The position numbers were made by a program, and so were the translations under genes. Below are positions 1-14,209 of a stretch of DNA of 64,000 bases, one piece after another; the stretch's first letter is position 1, and the number at the start of each line of letters is the position of its first letter. Source of the stretch: Montifringilla adamsi (taxonomy: Eukaryota; Chordata; Aves; Passeriformes; Passeridae). Below the pieces are notes generated by a model, which worked only from the letters and a program-made list of their open reading frames with translations, was not told the origin of the DNA and made no database searches. Location of the stretch: the NCBI GenBank assembly GCA_017590115.1, contig JAGGNK010013670.1, forward strand, positions 1,609,343 through 1,673,342, written 5' to 3'.

Positions 1-3000
1 CAATGAATGCTACTAAATCTGCATCAGGCTGCAGAAGCTCCAGAAGTACCAGGCTGACTCAGTCAATGTATGCCAACACATTTTGTTGGAGTTTAATTTA
101 CAAGCTCTCTCCCTCTTTCAGGAGCCCAGCCAGCAAGGGAGTGACCAAGTGAGAGAGACCCATCCGAGTCATGAAAGCTGGCCAAGACATCCAGGGACAG
201 AACCTCTCCATGCTGCTCACACAGGGGACATGCTGATGTTCTCAGAATTTATTCACTTTTTTTTTCTCCTGTCTACACGTTCTACGACACTCCACAGTAT
301 GGGAAACACTGCAGGGGACTGACTTCCTGCCAGATGCTGAACATCCACAGCTCCAGCTGCTCCAAGAGGCCACCAGAGTGCTCAACCCCTCAGCTGAGGG
401 CTCTGCAACAGCCAGCATGGACTCTTCCTTCTAAACAATTGGCCATCACTGGTAAATGTACACTAGCACAAGGAAGGAGATTCATTAATGGCTGGTCCAA
501 AAGCTTTCCGTGCAGCACAGCATCGTGTCCTTTTCATTTCAAAGCCAGCCTGTAAGAGAGCTGGGTTAGGAGGCAGAAGGAAAACATCATGGCAGGAATA
601 TCGGTGTATTTTGGATGCAAAGCAGAAGCTTATCTGTTTTACTACTGCAGCACCAGAGAAAATCAATTTTGACACAGAACTGCCACTTTACAAGAAAATA
701 ACTATACTTTCCAATAACCTAATCTGTGCAAAGCCTACTGAAAATTCCCTAAAGAACCAGTAGTTAAAACCTCCATTAAATCAAAGGGTTTAATATGGGA
801 AGGGAAGAGAGGATGCAGTTTGACTTGGGAATGTAATGGACTCAGTGGGGAAATAAATATGTTGTTTTATGTGTACAGTTACAGAATTTGAGAACACAGC
901 ATTCATTTCAAAGGGAATTCTCTTGCTGTGCAACTTATTCCTAAACAGATGTGATTTTTGCTTATTCAAAAACATTTAGGTAACAATTACAGCATAATAA
1001 ATTATAATTGCCATCATCTTCCAGCTATGCTATGACTTCTATGCAAACACAAAGAAAATGCAATTATATAGAACTGTAAATCCTATTTTCAGGTAGCTTA
1101 GAGCACTGACAGAACACTTGTTTGTTTTCCTTAGAATGAACAATACTTTTAAATATCTATCCAAAGGAAAAAGCCATATCTGTTAGGAGGCCTGGCAGCC
1201 TGATAAGGTCTGTCTTACACAGCTCCTGCTCAGAGAAGGCCCAACCCTAAGGAAGTTCATTATCTTTTGGAAGGTGATATTTTACTCTTAGGTTTTAGAT
1301 TAGGAGTCTGCTTACATTAGTTTCTAAGATTATATATTAACTAAGCAAGGCAAGACCACTCTTTGAACACTGAAGGAAGAGAAAGTAACGAGAAACTGAG
1401 TGAAAAGCAGGATTTTTATGATTGAATAGTGCAGGAGATCACACAGGAACCCATAGAGAGTCCATATAAACATAAAACATTCTACAGCATTTCAGAGAGC
1501 TGCAGCTTAGGGGTGGAATTCTACAAGATAACTCAAAAGTAATCTCCTTGCAGTCTGCAACTCTTCATTAATTAACCTTCATACCTTTGCTAGATATCAC
1601 TAAAGTGTTACAGCAGTTGTGTTAGAAATCAATTATAAAACACAACTTCAATTATAAATAACCAAACATTTATAACTGATATCTGTTTGAAGCCTGAGTC
1701 TGAAAAAGAAATAATATACGTTCCATATTTATTTAATAAAGGAGACATTTCATGAACAGAATGAGAGGCTGTGAAGTCCTTCAGTCAGTCACAACCCACA
1801 TCTACATCAGGTGAGATAAAGTCCTGCAGTATGACATGGAGAAACACCACAACTTGGCAAACATTTGCTGGAAAAACACAGAAACCATTCCAAGCTCTAG
1901 GGAAGGTCCCCATTGAGCTCTGCTTCTTCCCAAGCTGGTGAGAACTCTCCTGAAGAAGACAGCCTCATACTTGCATCCCAAGGCTTCCAAAGCAATATTT
2001 CAGACCAACCTGAACCTCAGGAAGGAATATCAAGGCTGTGAAAGGGATGCTGTCAAGTTAAGAGCTATTTTATCAGCATCAGTTTTAGATAAAAATGTTG
2101 CTTTTCTCCAAGAAAGAGGAGCAGACCAAGGAGGAAGGAACTACCATCACTGACAAAATCCAGCTGTCCCCCATCAGCACTAAGGTTTCCCTTTCCACCT
2201 CATCTTTCATCACTTCTTTTGTTTCCTTTAGAAAAATATTTATCCTTAACAGGACGCCTGGGTTGCATTTAACTTTCTACTGAGTAAAATGAAAATCAAG
2301 TTCACACTCCACTTTCAAGGAGAAGAGACGGAAGATGGTGAAATCAAACAAAAAAGTCTTTTAAAGAGACTTTTTTTCCCCAAGACCTTGGAAAGAGTTG
2401 AAATTAGAGAAGTCAGAGTAAAACAAAACATTTTATATGCTGGGTCATGTGGCACTACATCTAATGCTTTCAAAAACCCATAGGGCAGAATGGCTGTCAG
2501 AAATTAACTTAAACAGTTGGTTAATTGTGATCCTTCACAATCATTAGTAACCACTGCATTTAAAAGGCCCAGGATTTAATGCCTGCTCCATTTCAGAGCT
2601 AGAGCAGAGGAATCCATTCTCAAGGCTGGAGAAGATTTTCATAGTCTCAGACACACATTAACTGATCTGAACACAAAATAAATCCTGGAGAAACTGGGTT
2701 CCTCTGGAACTCCTGGAATTTCATCAACACCCAGGAGCAGTGGGCACAGCTGTAATATCAGCGAGAGGCAAGAGCGTATCCCAGTTGTGTCCTGTCTTTG
2801 GTGCACACATGGGTGCAGGTCCCCAAAAGTGGCACAGAATGGGACACAGCAAGGGCAGAGCCAGGTGCTGCCAGTCCCTGGTGAGGCGGCTGCTCCAGAC
2901 TCCCTCAGCATTCCTTCTTCAGCCACATTCATAGTTTAGTGATGGCAGGTGGCAGAAATGTTTGTACTGGCAACTACATGAAACAGCAAAATTTTTTCTG

Positions 3001-3429
3001 CAAAATTTCCCATTTAAAGAATTGCAGGATGCATTTTTGATGGACTTCAGATAAAAGTTAGCAATCACATCAGGAACTGAAGCAATATCAAAACCACAAT
3101 AATATTGTCTGACTGGATGCACCAGGATGTTTTTCCTTCAGCCTAAGATGTGGCTCTGGTGTTGGGGAGTTTAATGCTGCTGTGCATTTGGAGTTTGTCT
3201 CACAACCTCCTCTCTTTTAACGTTCCTCATTTTGTTCATCTGCTCCACTTTCTGACGTGTCAGCATCCTGCCTCAGATGTGCAGGAGATTGAAAGGTGTG
3301 CCCTGTGGGTTACAGTCTCCCTAAATCATCCATGATCTATTCTGCTTGGCTTAAACGACTGAGTCTCATTTGCACAATTGCCCTATTAATTTACTCACCA
3401 TTGATTTACATGACTTTTGCTGGAAATCC
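1..3429. other. Non-coding DNA without recognised elements
   Basis: AT-moderate DNA with only short ORFs (under 100 codons) that have no splice context or domain. I see no repeat family, RNA gene or promoter here. Confidence 0.6.
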
Positions 3430-3648
3430 TCCACCAGACCTCTATTTCACATGCTCTCTCAAAAGCTCTCTTCCAGCTTTTTTCTCCCCCATCATGTTCC
3501 TTGTCTCATTTCTCTTCCATTTGCCGTCATTCATCTGTCTCTTATCTTCTTCCTCCCTCTCCCTCCCACTGTTCTGTATTCCTTCTGTTTTTTCTCTGTT
3601 CTCCTCCATTTCCCCCCTCCCTGCAAGTCTCCCTCCTTGCTCCACAGC
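3430..3648. repeat. Long pyrimidine-rich tract
   Basis: About 220 bases on the plus strand are mostly C and T (TCTTCTTCCTCCCTCTCCCT, TTTCCCCCCTCCCTGCAAG). The tract ends in CCACAGCAG, so it could act as an oversized polypyrimidine tract. Such asymmetry can favour triplex (H-DNA) structure. Confidence 0.7.
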
Positions 3649-6600
3649 AGCTAATAAATCTACCAGGAAAGCCCAGAAGCCCCAGAAGATACAGGTGTAA
3701 AGGCAAAGGAGCGTAAATAAATCAAGATTCCTCGTGAAGAAGAGCAACAGCTGTGACTTCCTTTTGGCGAGTACAAAGACTGATGGGTGACCATCATTAT
3801 CTATCTTGCAGCACTTTACCTCGTCCTTGTGTCTTTTTGTCTTCCTGAGAGGAGCTCAGTCTCTCAGTGCAGATTTTATGGCTACTTTCACCCTCTCAGC
3901 AGATCACATGCCCCTGGACTGGTGCCCTGATTGCCAGTTTTACTATGAAAACCAAACCTTTCCATCTGAACAGACAACAAACTGCTGGGCTTTGATAACA
4001 GGCATATAGAAGTGCATGTATACATTATAAAACAGACAAATGTAACCAGAGAACAGAGGCATTTTCCAGCTCTCATGACTATATGCTCTGTGTGAAAACC
4101 AATAAATAAATGCAATTGTTTCTAAGCTAAAACTCTCATTCAGTATCTTTCATTCAAATTTGCAAAAGAAGAAAGGACTGAAGTGCATAGGATTAGACTA
4201 AGAGGACTACAAAGATTTACATATTCATAGTGGGTAAATAAATAACCTAACCTTAATGCCACACTCTGCAGGGTAAAGGAGAGAGAAAAGCATAGGAAGG
4301 AGAGGTTCAAAGAGCAGCAGACCCCAAAGAGCAATTGGTGTACATGACATAAATGAGCTGCTCAGCTTGGAAGTCAGGGACAATTGAACAAAGTCTCAAA
4401 ATGTCCTTAAGACACCTGGCTGTGCCCTTCCTGCAAAGCCTCTGAGCACGGCACTGACCTGTGCAGTCAGAGGGTCTCACTGGTGAAGTCACACCTGGCA
4501 TGGACCCGAGGGAGCCCCCAGGCAGAAGCAAACCCTGTAAGTGAGCATGAAAGCCTGGTTTTACTCATGGCATGACAACCCTCCCTTTAAATGTCTTGTG
4601 TGTATTTGCAATAAATGCAAACCAGCCGCAGTTATCAGTCAGTCACGTTGCTTGCTTGAATGAAAAAAAAAATACTCCTCCCTATGCAAAAAAGACTCAA
4701 AGACTGAGTTGAGAACATTCTCCACCTCCTAAACCCAAATTAACAGCTGGGCTGTGCAGCTCTGAGCTGGACAAGGCCACAAACTCTCAGCACTTGGTTA
4801 TTATCTGAAAAATAGCATGGAACTCCAAAGTAATGACAGACTTCTAGAGATAATACACTGCAATAATACAGTATGTGAAGTTACCCATTTTACTCTCAAC
4901 CTAATTTCCACGTAGTTTGCAATTTTCAGATTTAATAATGTAGTTGAGAAAATACAAATTGCTTGTATTACCCACATATTTACATTGTACTGTACATAGC
5001 ATGTAATTACAGCCAGTGGTTCCTGTGGAATTACTGAGTTTCTGCACAGTTCTTTGTGTCCTCCTCAGTAAAGTGCCAAAGGAATCTTTCAGTGTGCTGA
5101 AGCACAATCCACAGTGATGTGAGAAAAAAAAAAATGAGGGTCCTCCCTTCAGATTCTGTCTGGACAGCATGCGGGAAGCATAAGCAAAACTCTGCATGCA
5201 GAGGCACTGCCAGCTTTCCTTGGTCCCCAAAGTCCTACAAAAGAGCACTCTGCAGTTCCTGATTAATGTTCCAGACCTCCACTGAAAGGGATTTTCTACT
5301 GCTGTACCTGAGCTCCTGTCCAAGAAAAGTGATTTTGATTGACTTGTCCTGACCTGAGCTCTTCTGGAGAAATTAAGGTGGCAGCTTGCCAGTTCTCTTG
5401 CAAGGACAGTGCTTGTTTTTAGTTTCCTTTACCACTTTTAAAAACACACAGACAAGACTTACATATGGTTGGCTCATCTCCGATGTCTGAAGGTCTGAAG
5501 TTTGAAGGTTAGAGCTAATCTTAGCTACGGCATTTTGTGCTGAAGTCAGAATACAAGTAGTTTACAAGAAAATCAGCTTTAAAAAGTGATCATAGAAACA
5601 GAACAGGAACAAAAGTATTATTGGTATAAAAGAAATGGAATGATGATCACTAAGAACTGTAAAATCCAATGACAATATGCTGAGTAGAGACAGCACTGCC
5701 AAAGCAGTGAAGATTAGAGAGGTCTAGAAGACAAGAAACCAAGTGATTATTTCTGATTTTACCTGAATTGTCAATATGACCTTGGGTTAAGTAATTTGTA
5801 GCTTACTGGTGTTAAGAGATTTGAAGGAGGTGCTTGGGATGGTCTGGGCTGTGACGTGTCAAAGAACCTCAGGGTAATGTCAGCTGTTAAAAAAGGTTTA
5901 CTCCACACTAACATCCGATATTACAAAGTTTCACCAGTTCATTTGGCTGCCCAAATAAACAGGTTTGCAGACTCTTTCCTGGATCCTGAGCTTATAATGG
6001 GATGCTGAGAGCTATCAGAGTTGCTGGGAATCCTGGATTTCCACTTCCCCAGGAATGGAATGTTGTGTGTGCTGGTCATGCTGAAATCCCCCTCAACAAC
6101 CAACGTTCAGGTAACAAAGAACAACTCCATCACTCCAGCTCAGCTACTGGCCAGCCCTGGGGCTGAGGGAGGGACACAGGGAAGAACATTTCCTGCTGGC
6201 TACAGTCTGAAACCTCGGCCAGAGTCAGCCCCTCCTTGCCAAACTTCCTCCAATTCCTCACTTGACTGGAAGAGCAGCACCTGTACCGATGTGATCAATA
6301 GAACATGCTCTGGGTACAAGGAGCCTCTTCCTGCCCCAGCTCCAAAGTGATCCTGGTGAACACTGTGCCAGCATTCCAGTCAATTACAAACCAACCATTA
6401 GTGTTGAGGAATAAGCATCACTTCTGCTTTTTAAGGGCAAGGACCACCCACCTGTGCCTGTAATTTCCATGCACTGGAACATATGTAATATGAACCATAA
6501 ATGTCATTGTTCATCTGCAAGACATAATTTGCCAGCAGGTCTGAGGTGAAAACAGAGCTGGAGTTGAAAAAAATTCTCTGCTAGGCTTGAAAAGAGCAGG

Positions 6601-8062
6601 AAAATGAATTTAAGTTTCTCCTTTTAATATTCAACTTACTTGACTGAGTGACTTGGTTGTCACCTGCAGAGATTCTTTTTCATGTTTGAGTTTTTTATAT
6701 TTATATTTTTTATTTACTTATAGATATATGACACCTAAACCAGTAGGATTCCCATTTCAGTTTCATCTTTTTTGGCACTATATGTCCAAACAATGGATGA
6801 TTTTTGTTAAAAAGATTCTTATTGTGTAAAGCAATTTGAGGTACACACAGCCCTCCTGGGTCTTCCATACAGATGGATTTTACCTGCAGAATATTTTAAG
6901 TTAAACAAATTTTGAAAACAGCAATATAATGGAAATCAACACAAACTGCAGCCTTTTGTTAAAGTTGCTACACACTTCTTACAAGATCCTCTTCTTCAAT
7001 TGATTATAGCTTTGCCCAACTTCAGGCCATTTGTGCTGGAATTTTCTGTGCCAGGTGTCTGCCTCAGGCAGAGGAGAATGTGATCATGTAATTAAAGGCT
7101 GTTCCATAGTGCGTACACAGAAGGGGGCAAATTAAGGTTGAAGAGGCAACCTTAATTCTCAATTTCTTGACTTTGCAACCCCAATAATGTTCTTTTAATG
7201 TAGGTTTTCATCTGCAATATTAACCCAGTGCTACATTAATTTAGAGATACATCCCACTGAGGATGGATGTTTGAGTGGATACTCCCCTTCCACCTCCCAG
7301 TCATGGGTTTAAACACAGCCAGGGGCTGAGGGGGTGGGGAGTTGTTACCCTTGGAGAGCTGTTTGGGGGTTAAATGATGTGAACTGGTGATGTGAGACTT
7401 TGACTGGGGCCGTGATTCCAGCAGAGGATCCGACTGCCCAGCCTGCACTGCCTTGCCCCCGTGGGGGTGCAGCCACAGTTCTCCTACAAAATGTGGTTCC
7501 AGGTAACTCCTTTGTCCATAAGGGAATGTTCCCTCACTCCAGGAAGACCCTGGATGGATGCATGGCTGACACCTGCACTCCCAGAATATATGAGGAGTGG
7601 TGCTGAATTGGTGGGGCTGCTCACGCACACAACGCCAGAGCCTTCATTGAAATCTTCAGTGAGGATGGGAAAAGCCAGCAGCGCCACAATCTGAGCAATG
7701 GCTGTGCTTCCATCAAAAGAACATCCTGGAAATTTGCTCAGTGACACTTCTAGAAAAAATGAGTATGGACAACATATGAAAATTTAATTTAGCCCGTCTG
7801 GTGCTGAGAAACATGAAGCACTTGTGTAACTACCAAGTGGGATTCTGCAAAAACAAGGACAGTTGTGCCTGAAGGAGGAAAGCTGAAGTGCTTCCTCTGC
7901 CTCCAGAGGCTGTGCTGGAGGGCAGAGCTTTAGAACAGAGACCTTGTAGGAGACATTCACTGAAGGAGCTACTGTGGAGCTTCCCCCAAAGCAAACCTCA
8001 CAAACTACAAAGCCCCTTCTGCTCTCCAGTAAAGGAAATTTTGACACTTAAGCAACTAAATC
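3649..8062. other. Non-coding DNA without recognised elements
   Basis: No recognised repeat or gene. A 140-codon minus-strand ORF (4901-5323) and a 109-codon plus-strand ORF (6021-6350) show no domain, and codon use looks random. A donor-like TCAAGTAAGT on the minus strand near 6650 stands alone. Confidence 0.55.
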
Positions 8063-8190
8063 AGAGAATCACAGAATAATTTAGGCTGGATAAGAGCTTT
8101 AAGATCATCAAGTCAACCATAAACCCAGCACTGCCAAGCCCCACCAAACCATGTCCCTGAAGTGCAGGAAGCAGTCTGACACCCTGGTGC
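8063..8190 (-). repeat. CR1 LINE 3' end
   Basis: The minus strand carries the characteristic CR1 tail. On the plus strand it appears as an AGAATCACAGAATAATTTAGG-type start, then GATCATCAAGTC and a CCAGCACTGCCAAGCC block. It is a 5'-truncated copy of only about 130 bases with many substitutions. No reverse transcriptase coding sequence is retained. Confidence 0.8.
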
Positions 8191-11100
8191 TGTACCAGCA
8201 GCTCCCTTTGGGAGCAGAGACAAGTTCCCCAGCTGCTCTCAGAGGGGGAGCAGGTTACAGAGAAACCACCAGAGACAACAGAGAAAACAGAGAGGGATTA
8301 GGAAGAGGGTAAATGTCTTCTCTGCAGAGCAGGAGACAATCTCAGCTTTAGTTCTGCCTTATCAGTTCTACTAGTTAAAGGCAAGAAAACACAGAGAGAA
8401 ACAGTGTTCTTCAAAACTCTTTGTGCAGCCATCCCTTTATGACATTCCAGCCTCCCCAATCACAAACCCCCAAGCCCCCAAGCTTCAACCCACTGGCTGC
8501 CAACCCTCAAGATCTGACAGCATCACTATTTCCCTCAGTGCTGACACTGGTACCCAAACCAGATAACCCAGGCAGAAGAGCCAAAAAGCTTCTTTTCATC
8601 CCAGCAGGAGTTTTAAAAATATTATAAATCACTTAGCTTTGTTTTGCTTGCCATTTACTGCATTCATGTTGCTTTTGAGAGGCCACATTAATAAACAGTG
8701 TGCCCTGATACCGACATGGCTTCAATCCCATCATTTTCTGCATTCAGCACTCACATGCCTCCCTTACTACAGTACATAAATGATATAAACTTCTCATCAA
8801 TAACATAAAAAATTCATACTCTGTCTACAATGCAGCTGCTATCACAGGTTTATGTCAACAATCGTCCTGATTTTTAATAGCATAAATGTTTAAAGAGGCA
8901 GCAATTCCTGTAAAGTATCTGTAGGGATATTTAGAGCCGACATATGCCAAAACAATCCTGTTCTCATACAGGAGACATTGTTGCTCAGCAGGAAGACAGT
9001 GTTTATCCTCACAAATGTTTACCCTGCTTCAGTCATTAAAATGCTCCAAGTGGCTGCCAGGGACATCCCAAACCTCCTGGTCACCCCTGTGAGCAGGGAG
9101 CACCAGCTCCTGCCCGTGACAGCTGAGCCCCCCTGCACTGCACACTTCTTGCCTGCCTCCAAAATCATCTCTTTGCAAGGCTTGGATTTGCTCTTTGCTA
9201 TAAACATACAGAGACAGGATGATTTCCAAATGTTTTCATGCTTCAAAATGCACAGCCTGTCCTTTAATTTTCTTTTTATCATTAAAAAAACCCCTCAACT
9301 TAGCTTTCTGAGGGCTTCCCACCTCAATAAAACAATGCATACTCTTTCTTTTAATTTCTTCTACTTGCTGCCAATTGTGTAGGGCTTTAAGCTATTAAAA
9401 ATAATAAAAAAAAAGCTTTGCACACATGCAACATAAAATATTTATTTTTAATCTAAGCAGGATTTCTTTACCTGCTGTGCAGCCACAGCTTTTGTTTAAG
9501 GCTTGCTTTATCATCTGTGTGTCAAGCTGAAAGCATTTCTCTCCTGATCCTTCATTCTAGCTGTAAAGAGCCTCCTAGCAGAGCCCAGCTGACACTCAAC
9601 TTCCAACTCCTGCTTTCGATTTTCCTTCTGCCTTTTCCCCTCTCACCCAAAAACCCACAACCTGGAAGTTCCTCATTGGAACAGATGGTTTGGAGGAATC
9701 TGGGACACGCTCGTGTGATTGAAAATAGGACTCCTTTAAGCAACACCTCGTGTAACAATTTTGTGAACAGTTGGTCCAAACAGTGACCCAGAAACTGCCC
9801 CAGCTCTGCTCTCCTGAGCCCCAGGAGCATTCCCAGCCCTTCCTGAGTGCCTGACCTTGGGCAGCCATGGCACCTTCCCACTGCTCCTGCACGGAGCCAC
9901 TCCTGCAGCAGGCTGATGCACCGCCGTGAAATTGCATTTTTGAGGTTAAAACTGGAATTATTAATGATAAAACCCAACCCTCTGTTTCCCATTTGTTTAC
10001 TACCTGAACAACACCAAATTCTCCCAGAGTTTTTCAGAACTAAAATACTCCATCTCAGAAGGTGCAAAATCACACAGTCCCACCTGCCTGTGTCCAGGCT
10101 GGACCCAGACCCTGCTGCTGTTGTTCAGAGGAAGGGAAGCAGCAATCTGACAAGTGCTGAATATTCCCAGCTCCATCCAAGGACAACAAAACAGCACATT
10201 CCCATGGGCAATAAAAAACCAACTTCCAAGTCAGGCTTCAGTTGGTTTGTAGGAAGAAATTTTGGGTTAGAATTAACAAATTTCCTGTCCCAAGGCAGAA
10301 GCAAAGTCAGAAAAAGAGGATTATGGAGGATATGCCAGCAGAGTGCACTGTTCCTGAACTGTGTTTTGGAAGTGTATCCCATCTTGGTACACGTGGACAC
10401 AGCAGGAGGAAGGTGCTGATGAGCAGGACACAGGAACCAGGCTGGGTGAGCTTGGTGCTGACTCAGAGAGGTCATGTGGGGGATGCACAGGAAGGGGAGA
10501 TGACTCTGGTGAAGAAATTTCCAGAAGAGGAGAGCTGTGTGTCCATAAGAATGGGAATTACAGGACTGAACAGCTCTAAAGATGTGGGCATGGCTGGATG
10601 TGGATGGGAGAAGTGGACTTGTGGCTTAAGGCTTCCTCAGGAGCTGAGAAGGTGCTTGAAAGAACCTCAGTGGAGGCTTTAGGTGCAGTGGATGGCTGAG
10701 ACTGTGATCAGCACAAAAATGTCCCTTACCAGAGTTCCTGGGGCCAATCTCCACTGCCCCCCACCAACTGCAGCACATGGGGGCTGGTTCATGGGGGGCT
10801 TGTTCGGGTGCAGGGCTGGGGGACCAATAACCCAAATTTTCTGCTCCCCAGAGAAGATTTCAAGGTTGTGCCAAAAGCCACTGAGAGAACACTGAAGTTT
10901 TCCTTTCCTTTGAACAGGTGCAATGAGGTGGTCTTTGTTTAGTACTAAAACTGCAGATCCATTATAGCAAAGGTAAATATCAACTAGAGAGTCAACATCT
11001 CCATTAACAAAAGCCAAGCTGCCTCAGTAGCCACCAAACACCGACATCTCACAACTATTTAAAAACACTTAAAGACCTTAAAAACCTGGGAAATAGAAAA

Positions 11101-14100
11101 AAACCACAGCACCATTGTAACAAGCTAAATTTCCTGTCACACAGAGGCTTGATTCCTGTCAGTGCAACACTCATTTTAGTCTGATTAAGTTGCTGTGATG
11201 AACTTCAGAGTTTAGACTGCCCTTGAGCCTCACATCTATCTGATCTTTAATTCTACTACCCGCTCATTTCTTGCTAAGCACACAATTCTGAGTCCCACTG
11301 GAACAGCCTCGTTCAGGCTCTGCATCAATATGTTCAGTGCTGAATTCATTTCTGCAGGGAGCCCAGTAAATCTGAACTTTCCAAAATCATTTGGCCCCCA
11401 TTACTAGTAAGCACTGCTCTTAAATAGGTTGTAACTCCAGCTAATAGGCTCCATAATCATAGCTGAATTGAACAAAAGGGTCCAGTATGGGCTGTCATCA
11501 GTCATTTTTATTCCCAATCAAATGCGCTGCATAGAAGGGAACTTTTTTATACTTCTGGATGCTGAAACTAAGAAACTCATTTCACCTGAATAGAGGGTTT
11601 TTTCCTTAATAAAAAAGAAAAAAAAATAAAATGAAAGCTTCCAAGCTGTAGTCCAGCACAGCACTGATGCAAGACCTGGAACTGGTAACCTTTTCACCTT
11701 GCAAAATGGCATCTATCCAGAATATGAGGAGACAGGAAAAACATTAAGATGCAAAGCCCACATAATGAAAAATTCCAGTGCTGAGATACATCTTCTGCTA
11801 TTCAAAGAAGTAACTGAGTGTAACTAAACCTAAAGTAAAGGAGTTAGTGGTTGCAGTGCTTACATCTTGATCACATTTCCATGAAGACAAGCTTTGTGAT
11901 ATTGTTTCATCTAGTGCAAAAAAAAAAAAAAAAAATAGAAGCCACCTTCTAAATCTTATCACCGAAATTGATAGTGTTTACTTAAAGCTTATTCCAGCTT
12001 TGCTGACTTCAACAGATATTGAAGTCTCCAATAAATCTATTTCAACATTTTTTACAACTCTCTTCTTTCTCAACATACACTCTGGCCTTGCTGATCTATA
12101 TCAGTGGACAGAAGACCAGATTTTTGTTTATGAATATCTAGAAGTTTCATTGCTGTCTGCTGAAAAGCCTGGAATAAAAATGAATAGCAAGTAAATAAAG
12201 CAGAAAAAGAACTTGATTTATCCTTCTCTCTCCTGCAAGGCAGCAGAGCCAGTTCTTGCTGGCACCATATTTTTTACACACAGAGCAACCTGCTACAAAG
12301 GCAATGCAGGAGAGCTCCTGCTGGACACAAGCAGCTGGTCCTGCACAGGTGGGCACTGCTGGCACTGCAGGGACTGCAGCTTCTCCCACTGTCCCTGTCC
12401 AGTGTGACTGGGACACCCTGCATAATTCCCTTGGGGCCAAACACCTGGAATGGTCCCAGCTGCTGGCAGCCACAGCCACATTCTGTACCCAGCAGTTCCC
12501 TTGGAGAGTGTGGGGTCACAAACACCACACATTCAGGATACCTGGGCATACCCTGCTCTGACCCAGGACTGCACCTGAGCAGGCAGTTGGCAGCAATCAG
12601 GCAGAGAAGGAGGAAACGGGGCACCTGTGGATGTGGGAGCTGGTGAATCACAGCTTGACTGGTAAGTGAGGGTGTGCATGCAAATACTTCACTCCAAAAA
12701 TAAAAGAATAATTAAAAAAGAAGAGTTGACCAATTTTAAGGATTTAATCAGGTGAGATAGTATAGAGAACAAGGTCATATCCTTACAACTGATTTTAAAT
12801 AAGGAAGGGAAAATCTAAGAAGTCAAAATCAGTAGTTCTGCTAAATGACTAAAATTGTGATGAATTTCTCAGCAACAAAACCCCCACAAACACAAAAGTG
12901 CCTGATACTGGTTACATGGTTTAACCAGAATTCTAATTCCACAGAAATCAGAATAGCTGTGAGTGATACAAAGGGATAAAAGACATGAATGAACCTGGGT
13001 GAGATCTGCTCAGCAATGGAAAACTGCCCCAGGTAGGATATATGGGAAGACTGATAGAGATTTTAAATCAAAGCAGCACAATGGAAAGAAATCTTCACTG
13101 ATTCTCTTCAGCTGCCCAGATGGGCTCAAACTTCCTTCCCCCCATACATACATATGAAAATAAGAGGAAGATTTGGAAACCTGTGCATTCTGTCATCCCT
13201 CTTCCTACCCACATGCCCCAGAACAAAGAGTGCTCTTCTCCATTTGACAGCAGCTTGTGGAAAGACCTTTCTCTTTTCTCTCCTAAGCCATTCCTCTAGA
13301 CTGAAAAATGCCACATTTCTATTCTTGCTTCCCAGGAGCTGCCAGCAGCTGCTCTCCACTGTGCAGAGCCCCTGTGAGAGGTGGAGCAGAGGAGGTGACC
13401 CTCTGGGCATCTGGCTCTGGAAGCAGGAACTGCCCAGGGCAGGAGGCCAGGCCAGCCCCACCCTCACCTGGACTCATCCATGGCCAGGACACATCCACTG
13501 TGGATGGAGCAGCTGCTCCCTGCGCTGGTTCAGCAATGCCAGGGACACTGGGAGTCAGCAGGGGTGACACAGGCACTGAGCACAGCACACAGCAGCACGG
13601 GCCCTTGAGCAGATACCGCTGATGCTCTTCATCTCCCACACTGGTAAATACTAAAATATAAGTGAAATTACGACTTCTTTAAAGCTGCAATAAAGGACAG
13701 ACAGAAAGGTACACTGATACAATTCCAGTCAATTATTTTTAAACAATATGTGATGGATGTGCAGTAGGCCAATGTAAAAAAGACAGGCTCATTTTCTACA
13801 AATGCCCACAAAGAGAAATGAGAGAGCTCAGCACTATAGCATGGCATATTCCATTAGGAATTAAATCTCTTCTCTCTGATGGTCCCATCCACATGTTCAT
13901 TGGACAGTCTCCTGCTTTCATCTACATTATTGTTATTAATTTATGAATGAGACTGGAATTACAGAAGATGAGTCTAAGGTGAGGCTGCATTATAATAATA
14001 AATGAAAGAATGACTCCTGTTTACTTTCAAAATATTTCATAGTTAAAATGCTTACTGCATTTTTAACTGTGACATACTTCCTTTAGCTGGTTTCGGTTTT

Positions 14101-14209
14101 GAAGTAATGATATAAAATTCATTTCATCTCTTTTTCAAGCCTGAGTCTTTCATACATAACATCAGGCATGTCATATCTGAGGAATTATTAAAATAAGACG
14201 GAGCCTGCT
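8191..14209. other. Non-coding DNA, overlapping ORFs at 9.5-10.7 kb rejected
   Basis: A locally GC-richer patch at 9.5-10.9 kb gives ORFs of up to 190 codons on both strands that overlap one another and resemble no known protein. 12.2-12.7 and 13.1-13.6 kb behave the same way. No repeat family was recognised apart from the A-run at 11918. Confidence 0.5.
11918..11935. repeat. Poly(A) run of 18
   Basis: Eighteen A residues after CTAGTGC. No retroposon body is recognised upstream. Confidence 0.9.

Noticed and set aside
9552..10682. Several overlapping ORFs of 146-190 codons on both strands
   Set aside because: They overlap each other in a GC-richer patch, lack recognisable domains, and open frames on both strands at once point to composition rather than coding.
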